DNA from: Natrinema versiforme
GTDB taxonomy: Archaea > Halobacteriota > Halobacteria > Halobacteriales > Natrialbaceae
Reading direction: 5' to 3'
NCBI RefSeq assembly: GCF_005576615.1
Contig: NZ_CP040330.1
Span: forward strand, 2,604,001 to 2,668,000
Length of the DNA stretch: 64,000 bases
This document shows, piece after piece, positions 37,722 through 45,418 of this stretch. Below the pieces are notes generated by a model. That model ran no database searches, was not told where the DNA came from, and saw nothing but the letters and a program-made list of their open reading frames with translations. Position numbers and translations under genes: made by a program. The stretch's first letter is position 1. Each line of letters opens with the position of its first letter.

Positions 37722-38360
37722 TTACCGATCGCGGTCCCGGAACGCCGGCGTGCCGCTGTCGTGCAGTTCGCGAGAGACGTTCCCGACGCCGTCGCGCAGG
37801 GCCTCGTGGTACGCGACCAACCGGTTGCGAACCTCGTCGTGCTGGCGTGCAAGGATTTGGGCGGCCGACAGCGCGGCGTTGAACGACTTGCCGGCGTCGA
37901 CTGCGACCAGCGGTGCGCCCGTCGGCATGCCGATGACGCTGTCGACGGACTTCTCTTGGACCGGCACGCCGATGACCGGTAGCGGGTACGCGATCGACGC
38001 GGTCATGTTCGGGAGGTCGGCGGACTTCCCACCTGCGCCGGCGATAATGACCTCGAGGCCGCGCTCCTCGGCGGTTTCGGCGTAAGCCGTCATTAAGTCG
38101 GGCGTGCGATGGGCCGAGGTGACGTAGGTCTCGAACGTAAACTGCGCGTCGGGCGCGCTCTCGTAGTCGGTCTGTTCGGCGAAGCCGAGTTCGTCCACGA
38201 AGGCGTCGTACGCGCCGCGGCGCGTGCCGCCGGTCATCATCGTCTCGAGGTCGGAGTCGCTGCCCATGACGATCCCCACGTCGGGCGTCTCCACGGCCGG
38301 GCGGTCCTGTGCGGCCTCGTCGTGCAGGCGGTCGATCAGATCGGTGACGCTGTCGCTCAT
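37722..38360 (-). CDS. purE: 5-(carboxyamino)imidazole ribonucleotide mutase
   Basis: A 212-residue class I PurE that converts N5-CAIR to CAIR in purine synthesis. Motifs are VGIVMGSDSDLETMMTGGTR, VTSAHRTPDLMTAYAETAEE, AGAGGKSADLPNMTASIAYP and PVIGVPVQEKSVDSVIGMPT. The N-terminal 27 residues are a haloarchaeal extension. It lies 62 nt after the purK stop on the same strand, so the two are probably co-transcribed, and the two enzymes act in sequence. Confidence 0.95.
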   Translation of the reverse strand: MSDSVTDLIDRLHDEAAQDRPAVETPDVGIVMGSDSDLETMMTGGTRRGAYDAFVDELGFAEQTDYESAPDAQFTFETYVTSAHRTPDLMTAYAETAEERGLEVIIAGAGGKSADLPNMTASIAYPLPVIGVPVQEKSVDSVIGMPTGAPLVAVDAGKSFNAALSAAQILARQHDEVRNRLVAYHEALRDGVGNVSRELHDSGTPAFRDRDR

Positions 38361-38422
38361 GCGTGACTGTGGTCGGGCGGGTGACTTGAAACGGTGGCAA
38401 ACGGGCCGGAACCGGCGGCCGT

Positions 38423-39649
38423 CTACTCGTCCGTTCGGAACGTCACAGAATTCTCGAGGTCGCGCGCACGCTCGAGCAGGTCCTCGATGTCGGCGTCCTC
38501 GGTCTCGCCCGAGACGGTGACGTGGCCCATCTTGCGCAGCGGCCGGACCTGCCGCTTGCCGTACCAGTGGAGGTGCGCGCCCGGCGTCTCGAGGACCCGG
38601 TCGATATCACCGAACTCCACGCGCTGTTCCTCGTCGACATCATCAGAATCGCTTTGCGATTCTGATTGGCTCGAAAGAGCGAAGCTCTTTCGAACGTCGC
38701 CGAGCAGGTTCGTCAGCACAGTCGGCGAGCGCAGTTCGGTCGAGCCGAGCGGCCAGCCCAGTACCGCGCGCGCGTGCTGTTCGAACTGCGAGCTCTGAGC
38801 GCCCTCGATCGTCCAGTGGCCGGAGTTGTGCGGACGCGGCGCGATCTCGTTGAGCAGGATCTCTCCCTCGCGCGTTTCAAATAATTCGATCCCATAGACG
38901 CCCCGTCCGTCCATTACTTCGAGCACGTCGCGCGCGACGTCGTAGGCGCGTTCCGCGGCCGCGTCGCTCGAGCGCGCGGGAACGATGGTTTCCCGGAGGA
39001 TCTCGTCGACGTGGACGTTCTCGCCGATGGGGAAGGTCGCGACCTCGTCCTCGCCTTTGACGGCGATAACCGAAACCTCGCGCTCGAAATCGACGAACGA
39101 CTCGACCATCGCGGGACCGGCGACGGACTCGAGGGCGTCCGCAGCTTCATCCTTCGACTCGACGGGAACGTTCCCGCGGCCGTCGTAGCCGCCCGTGCGG
39201 GCCTTGAGCATCACCGGCGCGCCGTAGTCGTCGATCGCCGCGCGGATGTCGTCGGCGTCTTCGACCGCGCGGAACGGCGGCACCGGAACCCCCGCGTCCT
39301 CGAGGTCCCGTTTCTGGACGAGTTTATCGTGAATCGTCTCGAGCGTCGACGGCTTCGGGTGAACGGGCGTGCCCGTCTCCTCGCTCACGCGCTCCATCAC
39401 GTCCTGATCCGCGAGTTCGATTTCGAACGTGAGCACGTCGGCGCACGCGGCGAGTTCGCGGATCCCCGCCTCGTCGTCGAACTCGGCGACGATCTGGTCG
39501 CGGGCCACGAGCGCCGCCGGACAGTCCGGCGTCGGGTCGAGCACGACCACTTCGACGCCAAGCGGCGCGGCCGCCTCCGCGAGCATCCGCCCGAGCTGTC
39601 CCCCGCCGACTACACCGATCGTCGGTCCCGGCGTCCGTAGCGTCGTCAT
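38423..39649 (-). CDS. purK: 5-(carboxyamino)imidazole ribonucleotide synthase, with palindromic insertion
   Basis: An ATP-grasp enzyme that carboxylates AIR with bicarbonate, 408 residues from the ATG at 39649. Motifs are GPTIGVVGGGQLGRMLAEAA, TFEIELADQ, MLKARTGGYDGRGNVPV and LLNEIAPRPHNSGHWTIEGA with QFEQHARAVLGWPLG. Residues about 336-352 (SFALSSQSESQSDSDDVDEE) have Ser/Asp-rich content unlike the rest and are encoded by two back-to-back perfect hairpins at 38642-38693. The reading frame is kept, so the enzyme is probably functional with a surface loop insertion. A TATA-like box supports the start. Confidence 0.94.
   Translation of the reverse strand: MTTLRTPGPTIGVVGGGQLGRMLAEAAAPLGVEVVVLDPTPDCPAALVARDQIVAEFDDEAGIRELAACADVLTFEIELADQDVMERVSEETGTPVHPKPSTLETIHDKLVQKRDLEDAGVPVPPFRAVEDADDIRAAIDDYGAPVMLKARTGGYDGRGNVPVESKDEAADALESVAGPAMVESFVDFEREVSVIAVKGEDEVATFPIGENVHVDEILRETIVPARSSDAAAERAYDVARDVLEVMDGRGVYGIELFETREGEILLNEIAPRPHNSGHWTIEGAQSSQFEQHARAVLGWPLGSTELRSPTVLTNLLGDVRKSFALSSQSESQSDSDDVDEEQRVEFGDIDRVLETPGAHLHWYGKRQVRPLRKMGHVTVSGETEDADIEDLLERARDLENSVTFRTDE
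38642..38693. repeat. Double-hairpin insertion inside purK
   Basis: The first hairpin has arms ATCAGAATCGC (38642-38652) and GCGATTCTGAT (38656-38666) with loop TTT. After the spacer TGGC (38667-38670), the second has arms TCGAAAGAGC (38671-38680) and GCTCTTTCGA (38684-38693) with loop GAA. Both are perfect. The block is in frame and encodes a Ser-rich loop. Such in-frame palindromes recall the Rickettsia palindromic elements in type. Confidence 0.85.
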
Positions 39650-39674
39650 TACGCGCCGGTTCTCGTCGCCCGCG

Positions 39675-39682
39675 CTTAAGAA
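39675..39682 (-). promoter_or_regulatory. TATA-like box of purK-purE
   Basis: The minus strand reads TTCTTAAG and ends 25 nt before the ATG at 39649. Confidence 0.5.
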
Positions 39683-39742
39683 TTCGCAAATGGGCCGTCG
39701 CTCGGGGCGCGAGTCGGTTTCGGTCACCGGAGAACGGTACCT

Positions 39743-39750
39743 CTTTTACC
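39743..39750 (+). promoter_or_regulatory. TATA-like box of ribH
   Basis: CTTTTACC ends 21 nt before the ATG at 39772. It is divergent from the purK promoter. Confidence 0.5.
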
Positions 39751-39771
39751 TGCCCTCCCGACCGCTCGCGT

Positions 39772-40203
39772 ATGACCACGCTCGGACTGGTGGTCGCGGA
39801 ATTCAACCGTCCGATCACCGAGCAGATGGAGCAGGAAGCGCTCGAGGCGGCCACCGCCGCGGGTGCCGAGGTGTCCGAGACGGTCCGCGTCCCGGGGGCG
39901 TACGACGCGCCGCTGGCCGCCGACCGGCTCGCACGCCGCGACGATGTCGATGCCGTGGCCGTCATCGGGACCGTTATCACCGGTGACACGGACCACGATC
40001 AGGTGATCACCGACGCCACCGCCCAGCGGCTCTCCGACGTGAGTCTCGAGCGCGACACGCCCGTGACACTCGGCGTCACCGGCCCCGGCATGTCCGCCGC
40101 CGAGGCGCGCGAGCGCGTCGAAAACGCGGCGAAAGCCGTCGACGGTGCGCTCGATCTCGTCGACGAACTACCCGACCCCAGTCCCGCCGCCGATTCCGAC
40201 TAG
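39772..40203 (+). CDS. ribH: 6,7-dimethyl-8-ribityllumazine synthase
   Basis: A 143-residue riboflavin-pathway enzyme that condenses the dihydroxybutanone phosphate and ribitylaminouracil precursors. Family motifs are LGLVVAEFNRPITEQMEQEA, SETVRVPGAYDAPLAADRLA, VAVIGTVITGDTDHDQVITD and LGVTGPG. The catalytic His is in the TDHDQVI segment. It is divergent from purK, and the aminotransferase gene follows 7 nt downstream of its stop on the same strand. Confidence 0.94.
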   Translation: MTTLGLVVAEFNRPITEQMEQEALEAATAAGAEVSETVRVPGAYDAPLAADRLARRDDVDAVAVIGTVITGDTDHDQVITDATAQRLSDVSLERDTPVTLGVTGPGMSAAEARERVENAAKAVDGALDLVDELPDPSPAADSD

Positions 40204-40210
40204 ATCCACA

Positions 40211-41407
40211 ATGACGATGGAATTCACCGACCGCGTCAGCCGAGTCGAACCGTCCGCAACGCTCGCCATCTCTGCACTCGCCACCGAACTCGAGGCCGAG
40301 GGCGCAGACGTCGTCGACCTCTCCGTCGGCGAACCCGACTTCCCCACGCCCGAGAACATCATCGAGGCGGGCCAAGACGCGATGGACGCCGGTCACACCG
40401 GCTACACCACCTCCGCGGGCATCCTCGAACTCCGCGAGGCCATCGCCGACAAGCTCGCCGACGACGGCCTCGATCACAGCACGGACGAGATCATCGTCAC
40501 GCCCGGCGCGAAGCAGGCGCTGTACGAGATCGTCCAGGCGCTCGTTCAGGACGGTGACGAAGTCGCCCTCCTCGACCCCGCGTGGGTCTCCTACGAAGCC
40601 ATGGTCAAGATGGCCGGCGGCGATCTGACCCGCGTCGACCTCTCGGAGTCCGACTTCCAGCTCGAGCCCGCGCTCGACGACCTCGCCGAAGCGGTGTCGG
40701 ACGACACCGAACTGCTGATCGTCAACTCGCCGTCGAACCCCACCGGCGCCGTCTACTCCGACGCGGCCCTCGAGGGCGTCCGCGATCTGGCCGTCGAACA
40801 CGACATCACCGTCATCTCCGACGAGATCTACAAGGAGATCACCTACGGCGTCGAGCCGACGAGTCTGGGCACGCTCGAGGGCATGGCCGACCGCACCGTC
40901 ACGGTCAACGGCTTCTCGAAGGCCTACTCGATGACCGGCTGGCGGCTCGGCTACTTCGCCGGCCCCGAGGACCTGATCGATCAGGCTGGCAAGCTCCACA
41001 GCCACTCCGTCTCCTCGGCCGTCAACTTCGTCCAGCACGCCGGCCTCGAGGCCCTCGAGAACACCGACGAGGCCGTCGAAGAGATGACCGAGGCCTTCGA
41101 AGAGCGCCGCGATCTGGTCGTCGACCTGCTCGCCGACTACGACGTCGATGTCGCCGTCCCCGAGGGCGCGTTCTACATGATGCTTCCCGTCGACGACAGC
41201 GAGGCGCTACGCGCCTCGGATGCGAGCGGCGATGAGCCGCGAGCCGACGATCAGGCCTGGTGTGAGGGTGCGATCGAAGACGCCCACGTCGCGACCGTCC
41301 CCGGCAGCGCGTTCGGCACGCCCGGCTACGCCCGAATCTCGTACGCCGCCAGCGAAGAACGACTCGAGGAAGGGATCGAGCGACTGGCCGAGGAAGGCTA
41401 CCTGTAG
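40211..41407 (+). CDS. Pyridoxal phosphate-dependent aminotransferase (class I/II), with palindromic insertion
   Basis: 398 residues from the ATG at 40211 (MTMEFTDRVSRVEPS). It is an AspC-like fold I aminotransferase. Motifs are VDLSVGEPDFPTP, the NSPSNPTGAVYS loop, ISDEIYKEITYG and the PLP lysine in VNGFSKAYSMTGWRLGYFAG. The C-terminal Arg for the substrate carboxylate is in GYARISYAAS. Residues about 330-346 (DDSEALRASDASGDEPRADD) interrupt the usual LPV-D-W segment and are encoded by two hairpins at 41201-41244. The amino donor/acceptor is probably aspartate or an aromatic amino acid, not decided by sequence. Confidence 0.94.
   Translation: MTMEFTDRVSRVEPSATLAISALATELEAEGADVVDLSVGEPDFPTPENIIEAGQDAMDAGHTGYTTSAGILELREAIADKLADDGLDHSTDEIIVTPGAKQALYEIVQALVQDGDEVALLDPAWVSYEAMVKMAGGDLTRVDLSESDFQLEPALDDLAEAVSDDTELLIVNSPSNPTGAVYSDAALEGVRDLAVEHDITVISDEIYKEITYGVEPTSLGTLEGMADRTVTVNGFSKAYSMTGWRLGYFAGPEDLIDQAGKLHSHSVSSAVNFVQHAGLEALENTDEAVEEMTEAFEERRDLVVDLLADYDVDVAVPEGAFYMMLPVDDSEALRASDASGDEPRADDQAWCEGAIEDAHVATVPGSAFGTPGYARISYAASEERLEEGIERLAEEGYL
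41201..41244. repeat. Double-hairpin insertion inside the aminotransferase gene
   Basis: The first hairpin has arms GAGGCGC (41201-41207) and GCGCCTC (41211-41217) with loop TAC. The second has arms GCGAGCGGC (41222-41230) and GCCGCGAGC (41236-41244) with loop GATGA; these pair except for a central GA/GA step, which could form tandem G-A pairs in RNA. The layout of two hairpins separated by 4 nt and kept in frame mirrors the insertion in purK, though the sequences differ. Confidence 0.75.
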
Positions 41408-41513
41408 TCGGCTTTTCGCAGGTATCCGCTTCCACGGCCGGTCTCGACGTATTCTTCAATACCTCCGCTGTCTGCTGAGCGAAGCCGCTCGTCGCCAGTG
41501 CCAGCGGCCGCGA

Positions 41514-41521
41514 GTTTATAT
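41514..41521 (+). promoter_or_regulatory. TATA-like box of the HNH nuclease gene
   Basis: GTTTATAT ends 23 nt before the ATG at 41545. Confidence 0.55.
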
Positions 41522-41544
41522 CCGATACCGAGGCCAGTCCCCGC

Positions 41545-42282
41545 ATGGACTGCCCGACGTGTGGGAAATTGCTCTCGACGGAGCAGGGCATGCGCCAACA
41601 CCATACGAAAGTCCACGGCGATCCGCTGCCGAATCGCACCTGCAGCGGGTGCGGGACCGAGTTCTACGACCCGAAAGCGCGCCTCGAGTTCTGCGACGAC
41701 TGCAACCCAAACGGCGGAACGAACAACGGGAACTGGAAGGGCGGGAAAGAAACGACGACATGCAGCCGCTGTGGATCAACGTTTGACTTCTATCCATCAG
41801 ACAAACCGGGCATATACTGTCCAGAATGCGTTGCGAACGCCGATACATTCCTCGGGACGCCCTATTACGAATACCACGATATAGAGCGAGTAAAGACGGT
41901 CTGTGAATGGTGTGGCCGGATTTCGACCGTACTGAAATCGAAAGCGGAGCGCGAACCAGTCCGGTTCTGCAGCCAGAACTGCCTCAGCCATTGGCTATCG
42001 GCACAGTGGGAAAATACCGAAAACGCATACAATGGCCGCTGGAGAAGCGTTCGACGGAAAGCCCTCGAACGAGACGATCACACGTGCCAGCGCTGTGGCA
42101 TCACTCGCGAAGAGATCGGCCACGAACCCGACGTTCACCATATCGTCCCGGTACGAACGTTCACCGATCCACAGCTTGCACACACCCTCGATAACGTTAT
42201 TTGCCTCTGCCGAAGTTGCCACCGGTACGCTGAAATTGAACCAATCGAGGCATTCTCTCCTTCCTCGAGCCAGGGCGAATAA
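41545..42282 (+). CDS. HNH endonuclease with several zinc ribbons
   Basis: 245 residues. The N-terminus is a C2H2-type finger (MDCPTCGKLLSTEQGMRQHH, with HTKVHG). It is followed by zinc-ribbon Cys pairs: CSGCGTEF with CDDC, CSRCGSTF with CPEC, CEWCGR with FCSQNCL, and CQRCG paired with CRSC. The HNH nuclease core is CQRCGITREEIG, then DVHHIVPVRTF, then DNVICLCRSCHRYAEIE. Base composition is visibly less GC-rich than neighbours. It stands next to tRNA-Gln, a common integration site, so it may be a remnant of a mobile element. No clear partner is adjacent. Confidence 0.88.
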   Translation: MDCPTCGKLLSTEQGMRQHHTKVHGDPLPNRTCSGCGTEFYDPKARLEFCDDCNPNGGTNNGNWKGGKETTTCSRCGSTFDFYPSDKPGIYCPECVANADTFLGTPYYEYHDIERVKTVCEWCGRISTVLKSKAEREPVRFCSQNCLSHWLSAQWENTENAYNGRWRSVRRKALERDDHTCQRCGITREEIGHEPDVHHIVPVRTFTDPQLAHTLDNVICLCRSCHRYAEIEPIEAFSPSSSQGE

Positions 42283-42325
42283 TAACTCATAAGCCGTTCT
42301 GTCGATAACTTCGAGTTGACGCCTC

Positions 42326-42398
42326 AGTCCCGTGGTGTAGTGGCCAATCATATGGGCCTTTGGAGCCCATGACGGCAGTTCGAATCTGCCCGGGACTA
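42326..42398 (+). tRNA. tRNA-Gln (anticodon UUG)
   Basis: 73 nt. Acceptor arms are AGTCCCG (42326-42332) and CGGGACT (42391-42397), with discriminator A at 42398. The anticodon stem is TGGGC/GCCCA around the loop CTTTGGA, giving anticodon TTG, which reads CAA. The T arm has the standard GGCAG-TTCGAAT-CTGCC. No intron. CCA is not encoded. ATTTTT follows and is a probable terminator. A TATA-like TCATAAGC lies about 30 nt upstream. Confidence 0.97.
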
Positions 42399-42405
42399 TT
42401 TTTGG
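42399..42405 (+). terminator. T-rich terminator after tRNA-Gln
   Basis: TTTTTTG-type run directly behind the tRNA (the window reads ATTTTTG from the discriminator), as usual for archaeal tRNA genes. Confidence 0.4.
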
Positions 42406-42616
42406 GCCTCACATGCCTGTGAGCCGGAAATATCGTCGTTAAGTCGAGCGTAGAGGTCAAGATAATTCGATCCTTTTCGATTCGAATCTACCGCAACTCG
42501 CGTACCGAGTTCGATCTCTCACCGGCGGATCGGACGAAACATCCAGCCCCGCAGACTCGAGCCCCATCCCACCCACAGTATCGACCACGGCTCCCAGTCG
42601 CCGGGAATGCGGGGCA

Positions 42617-42624
42617 GTCTTAGG
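42617..42624 (+). promoter_or_regulatory. TATA-like box of the GNAT gene
   Basis: GTCTTAGG ends 23 nt before the ATG at 42648. The preceding 200 nt after the tRNA hold no convincing gene. Confidence 0.4.
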
Positions 42625-42647
42625 AGCGCGCTCGAGCAAGCGGTCAT

Positions 42648-43148
42648 ATGGCGCTCTCCTCCGACCGGCAGTCACAGCGTCCGCCGTCGACGGTCACCGA
42701 TCGCGAGGGGCGAACGGTGACGGTCAGTACCTACGCGGGCGATGCCGACCCGCTGGTGGAGATGTACGCCCACTTCGACGACGAATCGCGGTCGCAGGGG
42801 CTCCCGCCGCGCGGGGAGGCCCGGCAACGCCAGTGGTTAGACGGCCTCCTCGAGGACGGGCTGAACGTCGTCGTCTGGCATCGAGACGACGCGGTCGGGC
42901 ACGCGGTGTTGATTCCCTACGACGACACAGCGGAGTTGGCGATTTTCGTCCGGCCGGCGTATCAGTTGGCGGGTATCGGGACGGCACTCATCCGGTGCTT
43001 GCTCGGACACGGGCAGGCGAACGGGGTCGACCACGTCTGGCTGACCGTCGCTCGAACCAACCGCATCGCGATGAATCTCTATCGATCGGCCGGGTTCGAA
43101 ACGACGGCCCGCGAGCGCGGCGAACACGAGATGGACCGCCAGTTGTGA
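42648..43148 (+). CDS. GNAT-family N-acetyltransferase
   Basis: 166 residues. The acetyl-CoA binding motif A is LAIFVRPAYQLAGIGTALIR, with a GxGT-type pyrophosphate loop, and motif B includes VWLTVARTNRIAMNLYRSAG with FETTAR. The N-terminal region (ADPLVEMYAHFDDESRSQGL) is typical of a haloarchaeal subgroup. The acceptor substrate cannot be told. It is monocistronic, with its own TATA-like box. Confidence 0.9.
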   Translation: MALSSDRQSQRPPSTVTDREGRTVTVSTYAGDADPLVEMYAHFDDESRSQGLPPRGEARQRQWLDGLLEDGLNVVVWHRDDAVGHAVLIPYDDTAELAIFVRPAYQLAGIGTALIRCLLGHGQANGVDHVWLTVARTNRIAMNLYRSAGFETTARERGEHEMDRQL

Positions 43149-43500
43149 GCCTCGCGTCGCCTGGGTTCGGAATATCCGGTCAGTCGGCTCGCCGCGATTC
43201 GGAATCGAAATGGCCGGTGTCCTGACGAGTGTGACTTTCTCGAGGGCGCCGTCGCTCTTCGCCGCCGACCTCGCGTGCTATCGTGGCCCTCGTCTCGCGC
43301 AAGCGGCGGGGTCCGCCAGTCCGAGTCCGCTCAGAGGATCGGATGAGATCCGACTGCCGAACGTCGGGTGGGGAGTCAGTCAGTCCGGTCCGCGTCGAAT
43401 CGAACGCCATCGGTCAATCGGTCCGTACTATCGTCTCGAGTCCGTCCTTTCGCCGGCCACCGCGTCTGTCAGATTCGCGGTATTCAGGGCTCAGTGACGG
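43149..43500. other. Gene-free stretch at the border of the glycan locus
   Basis: About 350 bases with no convincing gene on either strand. Short open frames are Arg/Ser-rich and look like random GC-rich frames. The bipartite promoter of the next gene follows at 43501. Confidence 0.55.
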
Positions 43501-43520
43501 ATTTAACGGATAGATAATGA
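43501..43520 (+). promoter_or_regulatory. Bipartite promoter motif, site 1
   Basis: ATTTAACGGATAGATAATGA. TAA in the first box, N6, then GATAATGA; the two boxes are 12 nt apart start to start. It lies 115 nt before the alkaline-phosphatase-like gene. It is one of nine such sites in the glycan locus. Confidence 0.6.
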
Positions 43521-43635
43521 AGTGTTTCGTCTCAGTTATCGGGAATAGAGACGTGGTGCAACGAACGACACCGCTGCCGAGGTCTCTCGGCGGCGGGCGA
43601 ACGGGAGTACTGCGACAAACGAGGTCAACTGAACG

Positions 43636-45321
43636 ATGACTCGGACGTTTCGCCGGGACGACGCGACAGCGACTGGGAGTACCGCGAGCGAATCGAACGG
43701 ACTGGAGACGTTACTGATCGGGATCGACGCGGGCTGTCTCCCGGTCTTCGAGCGGTTGTTCGAAGCCGATCGGATTCCGACCATCGAGCGGCTCTGTTCG
43801 GACGGCGTGACCGCACCGCTCGAGTCACAGATCCCGCCGTGGACGCCGAGCGCGTGGCCGTCGATCTACACCGGGGTCAACCCCGGAAAACACGGCGTGG
43901 TCGGGTTCGTCGGCTACGACGGCTACGACTGGCACGTGACGAGCAACGACGACGTCCACGAGCACCCGCTGTGGACGCTGCTGGATCGACACGACCGCTC
44001 GAGCGTCGTCGTCAACGCGCCGGTAACTCATCCGCCAGACGAGTTCGACGGCGCGGTGATCCCCGGCTTCCTCGGGCCCGAGGATCCGGCGTGTCAGCCC
44101 GAGGGGCTGCTCGACGACGTCCGCGACGCGATCGGGGAGTATCGCGTCTATCCGAACTACACGCGGGACGACGACTCGCTCGACGACGACGAGAAACTCA
44201 CGGAGTATCGAAACCTCGTCCGGATGCGCGGCGAGGCGTTTCGCTATCTCGCCGACGAGTTCGATCCGGATTTCGGTTTCGTGCAGTTCCAGAAGACGGA
44301 TACGGTCTTTCACGAGTTCAGCGGCGAGCAACGCCACATCGGGCCCGTCTACGAGGCGGCCGACGAACAGATCGCGGAGATCCTCGAGACCTGCGATCCG
44401 GACCGGGTCTTCCTCGTGAGCGATCACGGGATGGGGCGGTACGACGGCTACGAGTTCCGGGTCAACGAGTACCTCCGCGACATGGGCTTCCTCGAGACGA
44501 CGACCGGGGGCAAGGGAATGCCGTCGTGGACGCCGATGCGGAGACGCCTTCGCGAGGGCGAGGAGTGTGACACGTGGGAGCCGGGAGCGGTCGCACGTGC
44601 AGCGTCGATCGCCGCGCGATTCGGCGTGACCGCAAGTCGAATCAGGGCGGCCCTCGAGCGCGTCGGACTGGCCGACGTCGCCATCGAGTACGCGCCGGGC
44701 GGTGTCTCCCGGACGGCAAACGAACAGGTCGATTTCGCCGAGTCGGAGGCGTACGTCCGCGCGCGAACCGAACTCGGCGTCCGGATCAACCTCGAGGGCC
44801 GGGATCCGACGGGCGTCGTGCCGCCCGAGGAGTACGAGGAACTCCGCGAGAACCTCATCCGGGCGCTACAGGCCGTCGAGACGCCCGACGGCGAGCCGTT
44901 CTTCGAAACAGTCGCGCCGCGCGAGCAGTACTTCCACGGCGACGAGATCGAGGAAACGGTCGATATCGTCACGATCCCGGCCGACTTCGAACACATGCTC
45001 TCCGAGCAACTCGGCGACGGAGACTACTTCGGCCCGGCCGAGCCGTGGAACCACAAGCTCGACGGCGTCTTCGTCGCGGCGGGCGAGGGTATCGACGCGG
45101 ACGCCTCGCTCGAGCGGGCCCACCTCTTCGACGTCGCGCCGACGATCATGGCCGCGATGGGGGTCCCCTACAGCGACCGCATGGACGGCAGCGTCGTGCC
45201 CGTCGTCGACCCGGTCGACCCGATTTCCTATCCCGACTACGAGGAAGGGGCCGACGAGTCGCGGCCGGCGACCGACGAGGAGGTAACGGACCGGCTGGCC
45301 GATCTCGGGTACATGAACTGA
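43636..45321 (+). CDS. Alkaline phosphatase superfamily protein (phosphodiesterase-like)
   Basis: 561 residues. The metal-binding N-terminus is LLIGIDAGCLPVFERLFEAD, the probable nucleophile Thr is in IPPWTPSAWPSIYTGVNPGK, and further metal ligands are in VFLVSDHGMGRYDG near residue 262 and FFGPAEPWNHKLDGVFVAAG-type sequence (here YFGPAEPWNHKLDG). It belongs to the type I phosphodiesterase/nucleotide pyrophosphatase branch found in archaeal surface-polysaccharide clusters. No signal peptide is seen, so it is probably cytoplasmic. It is the first gene of the glycan locus and carries the shared promoter motif. Confidence 0.88.
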   Translation: MTRTFRRDDATATGSTASESNGLETLLIGIDAGCLPVFERLFEADRIPTIERLCSDGVTAPLESQIPPWTPSAWPSIYTGVNPGKHGVVGFVGYDGYDWHVTSNDDVHEHPLWTLLDRHDRSSVVVNAPVTHPPDEFDGAVIPGFLGPEDPACQPEGLLDDVRDAIGEYRVYPNYTRDDDSLDDDEKLTEYRNLVRMRGEAFRYLADEFDPDFGFVQFQKTDTVFHEFSGEQRHIGPVYEAADEQIAEILETCDPDRVFLVSDHGMGRYDGYEFRVNEYLRDMGFLETTTGGKGMPSWTPMRRRLREGEECDTWEPGAVARAASIAARFGVTASRIRAALERVGLADVAIEYAPGGVSRTANEQVDFAESEAYVRARTELGVRINLEGRDPTGVVPPEEYEELRENLIRALQAVETPDGEPFFETVAPREQYFHGDEIEETVDIVTIPADFEHMLSEQLGDGDYFGPAEPWNHKLDGVFVAAGEGIDADASLERAHLFDVAPTIMAAMGVPYSDRMDGSVVPVVDPVDPISYPDYEEGADESRPATDEEVTDRLADLGYMN

Positions 45322-45356
45322 ATGGCCAAACCGGACGGTTTGATCCATTGCAAGCC

Positions 45357-45376
45357 GCTTAAACGCGGTATAAGTA
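45357..45376 (+). promoter_or_regulatory. Bipartite promoter motif, site 2
   Basis: GCTTAAACGCGGTATAAGTA, 42 nt before the Bat-type regulator gene. Same 12-nt box spacing as the other sites. Confidence 0.65.
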
Positions 45377-45418
45377 TGGGTCGACGGTCCCGACAATGGC
45401 GTAGACAGCGAGATCGAA

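Noticed and set aside
38642-38693. Reading the purK hairpins as a transcription terminator
   Set aside because: They lie inside the intact coding sequence with conserved PurK sequence continuing after them, and there is no U-tract.
43180-43410. 76-codon minus-strand frame between the GNAT and AlkP-like genes
   Set aside because: Arg/Thr/Glu-rich with no promoter and no recognisable domain; overlapping frames on the other strand look equally random.
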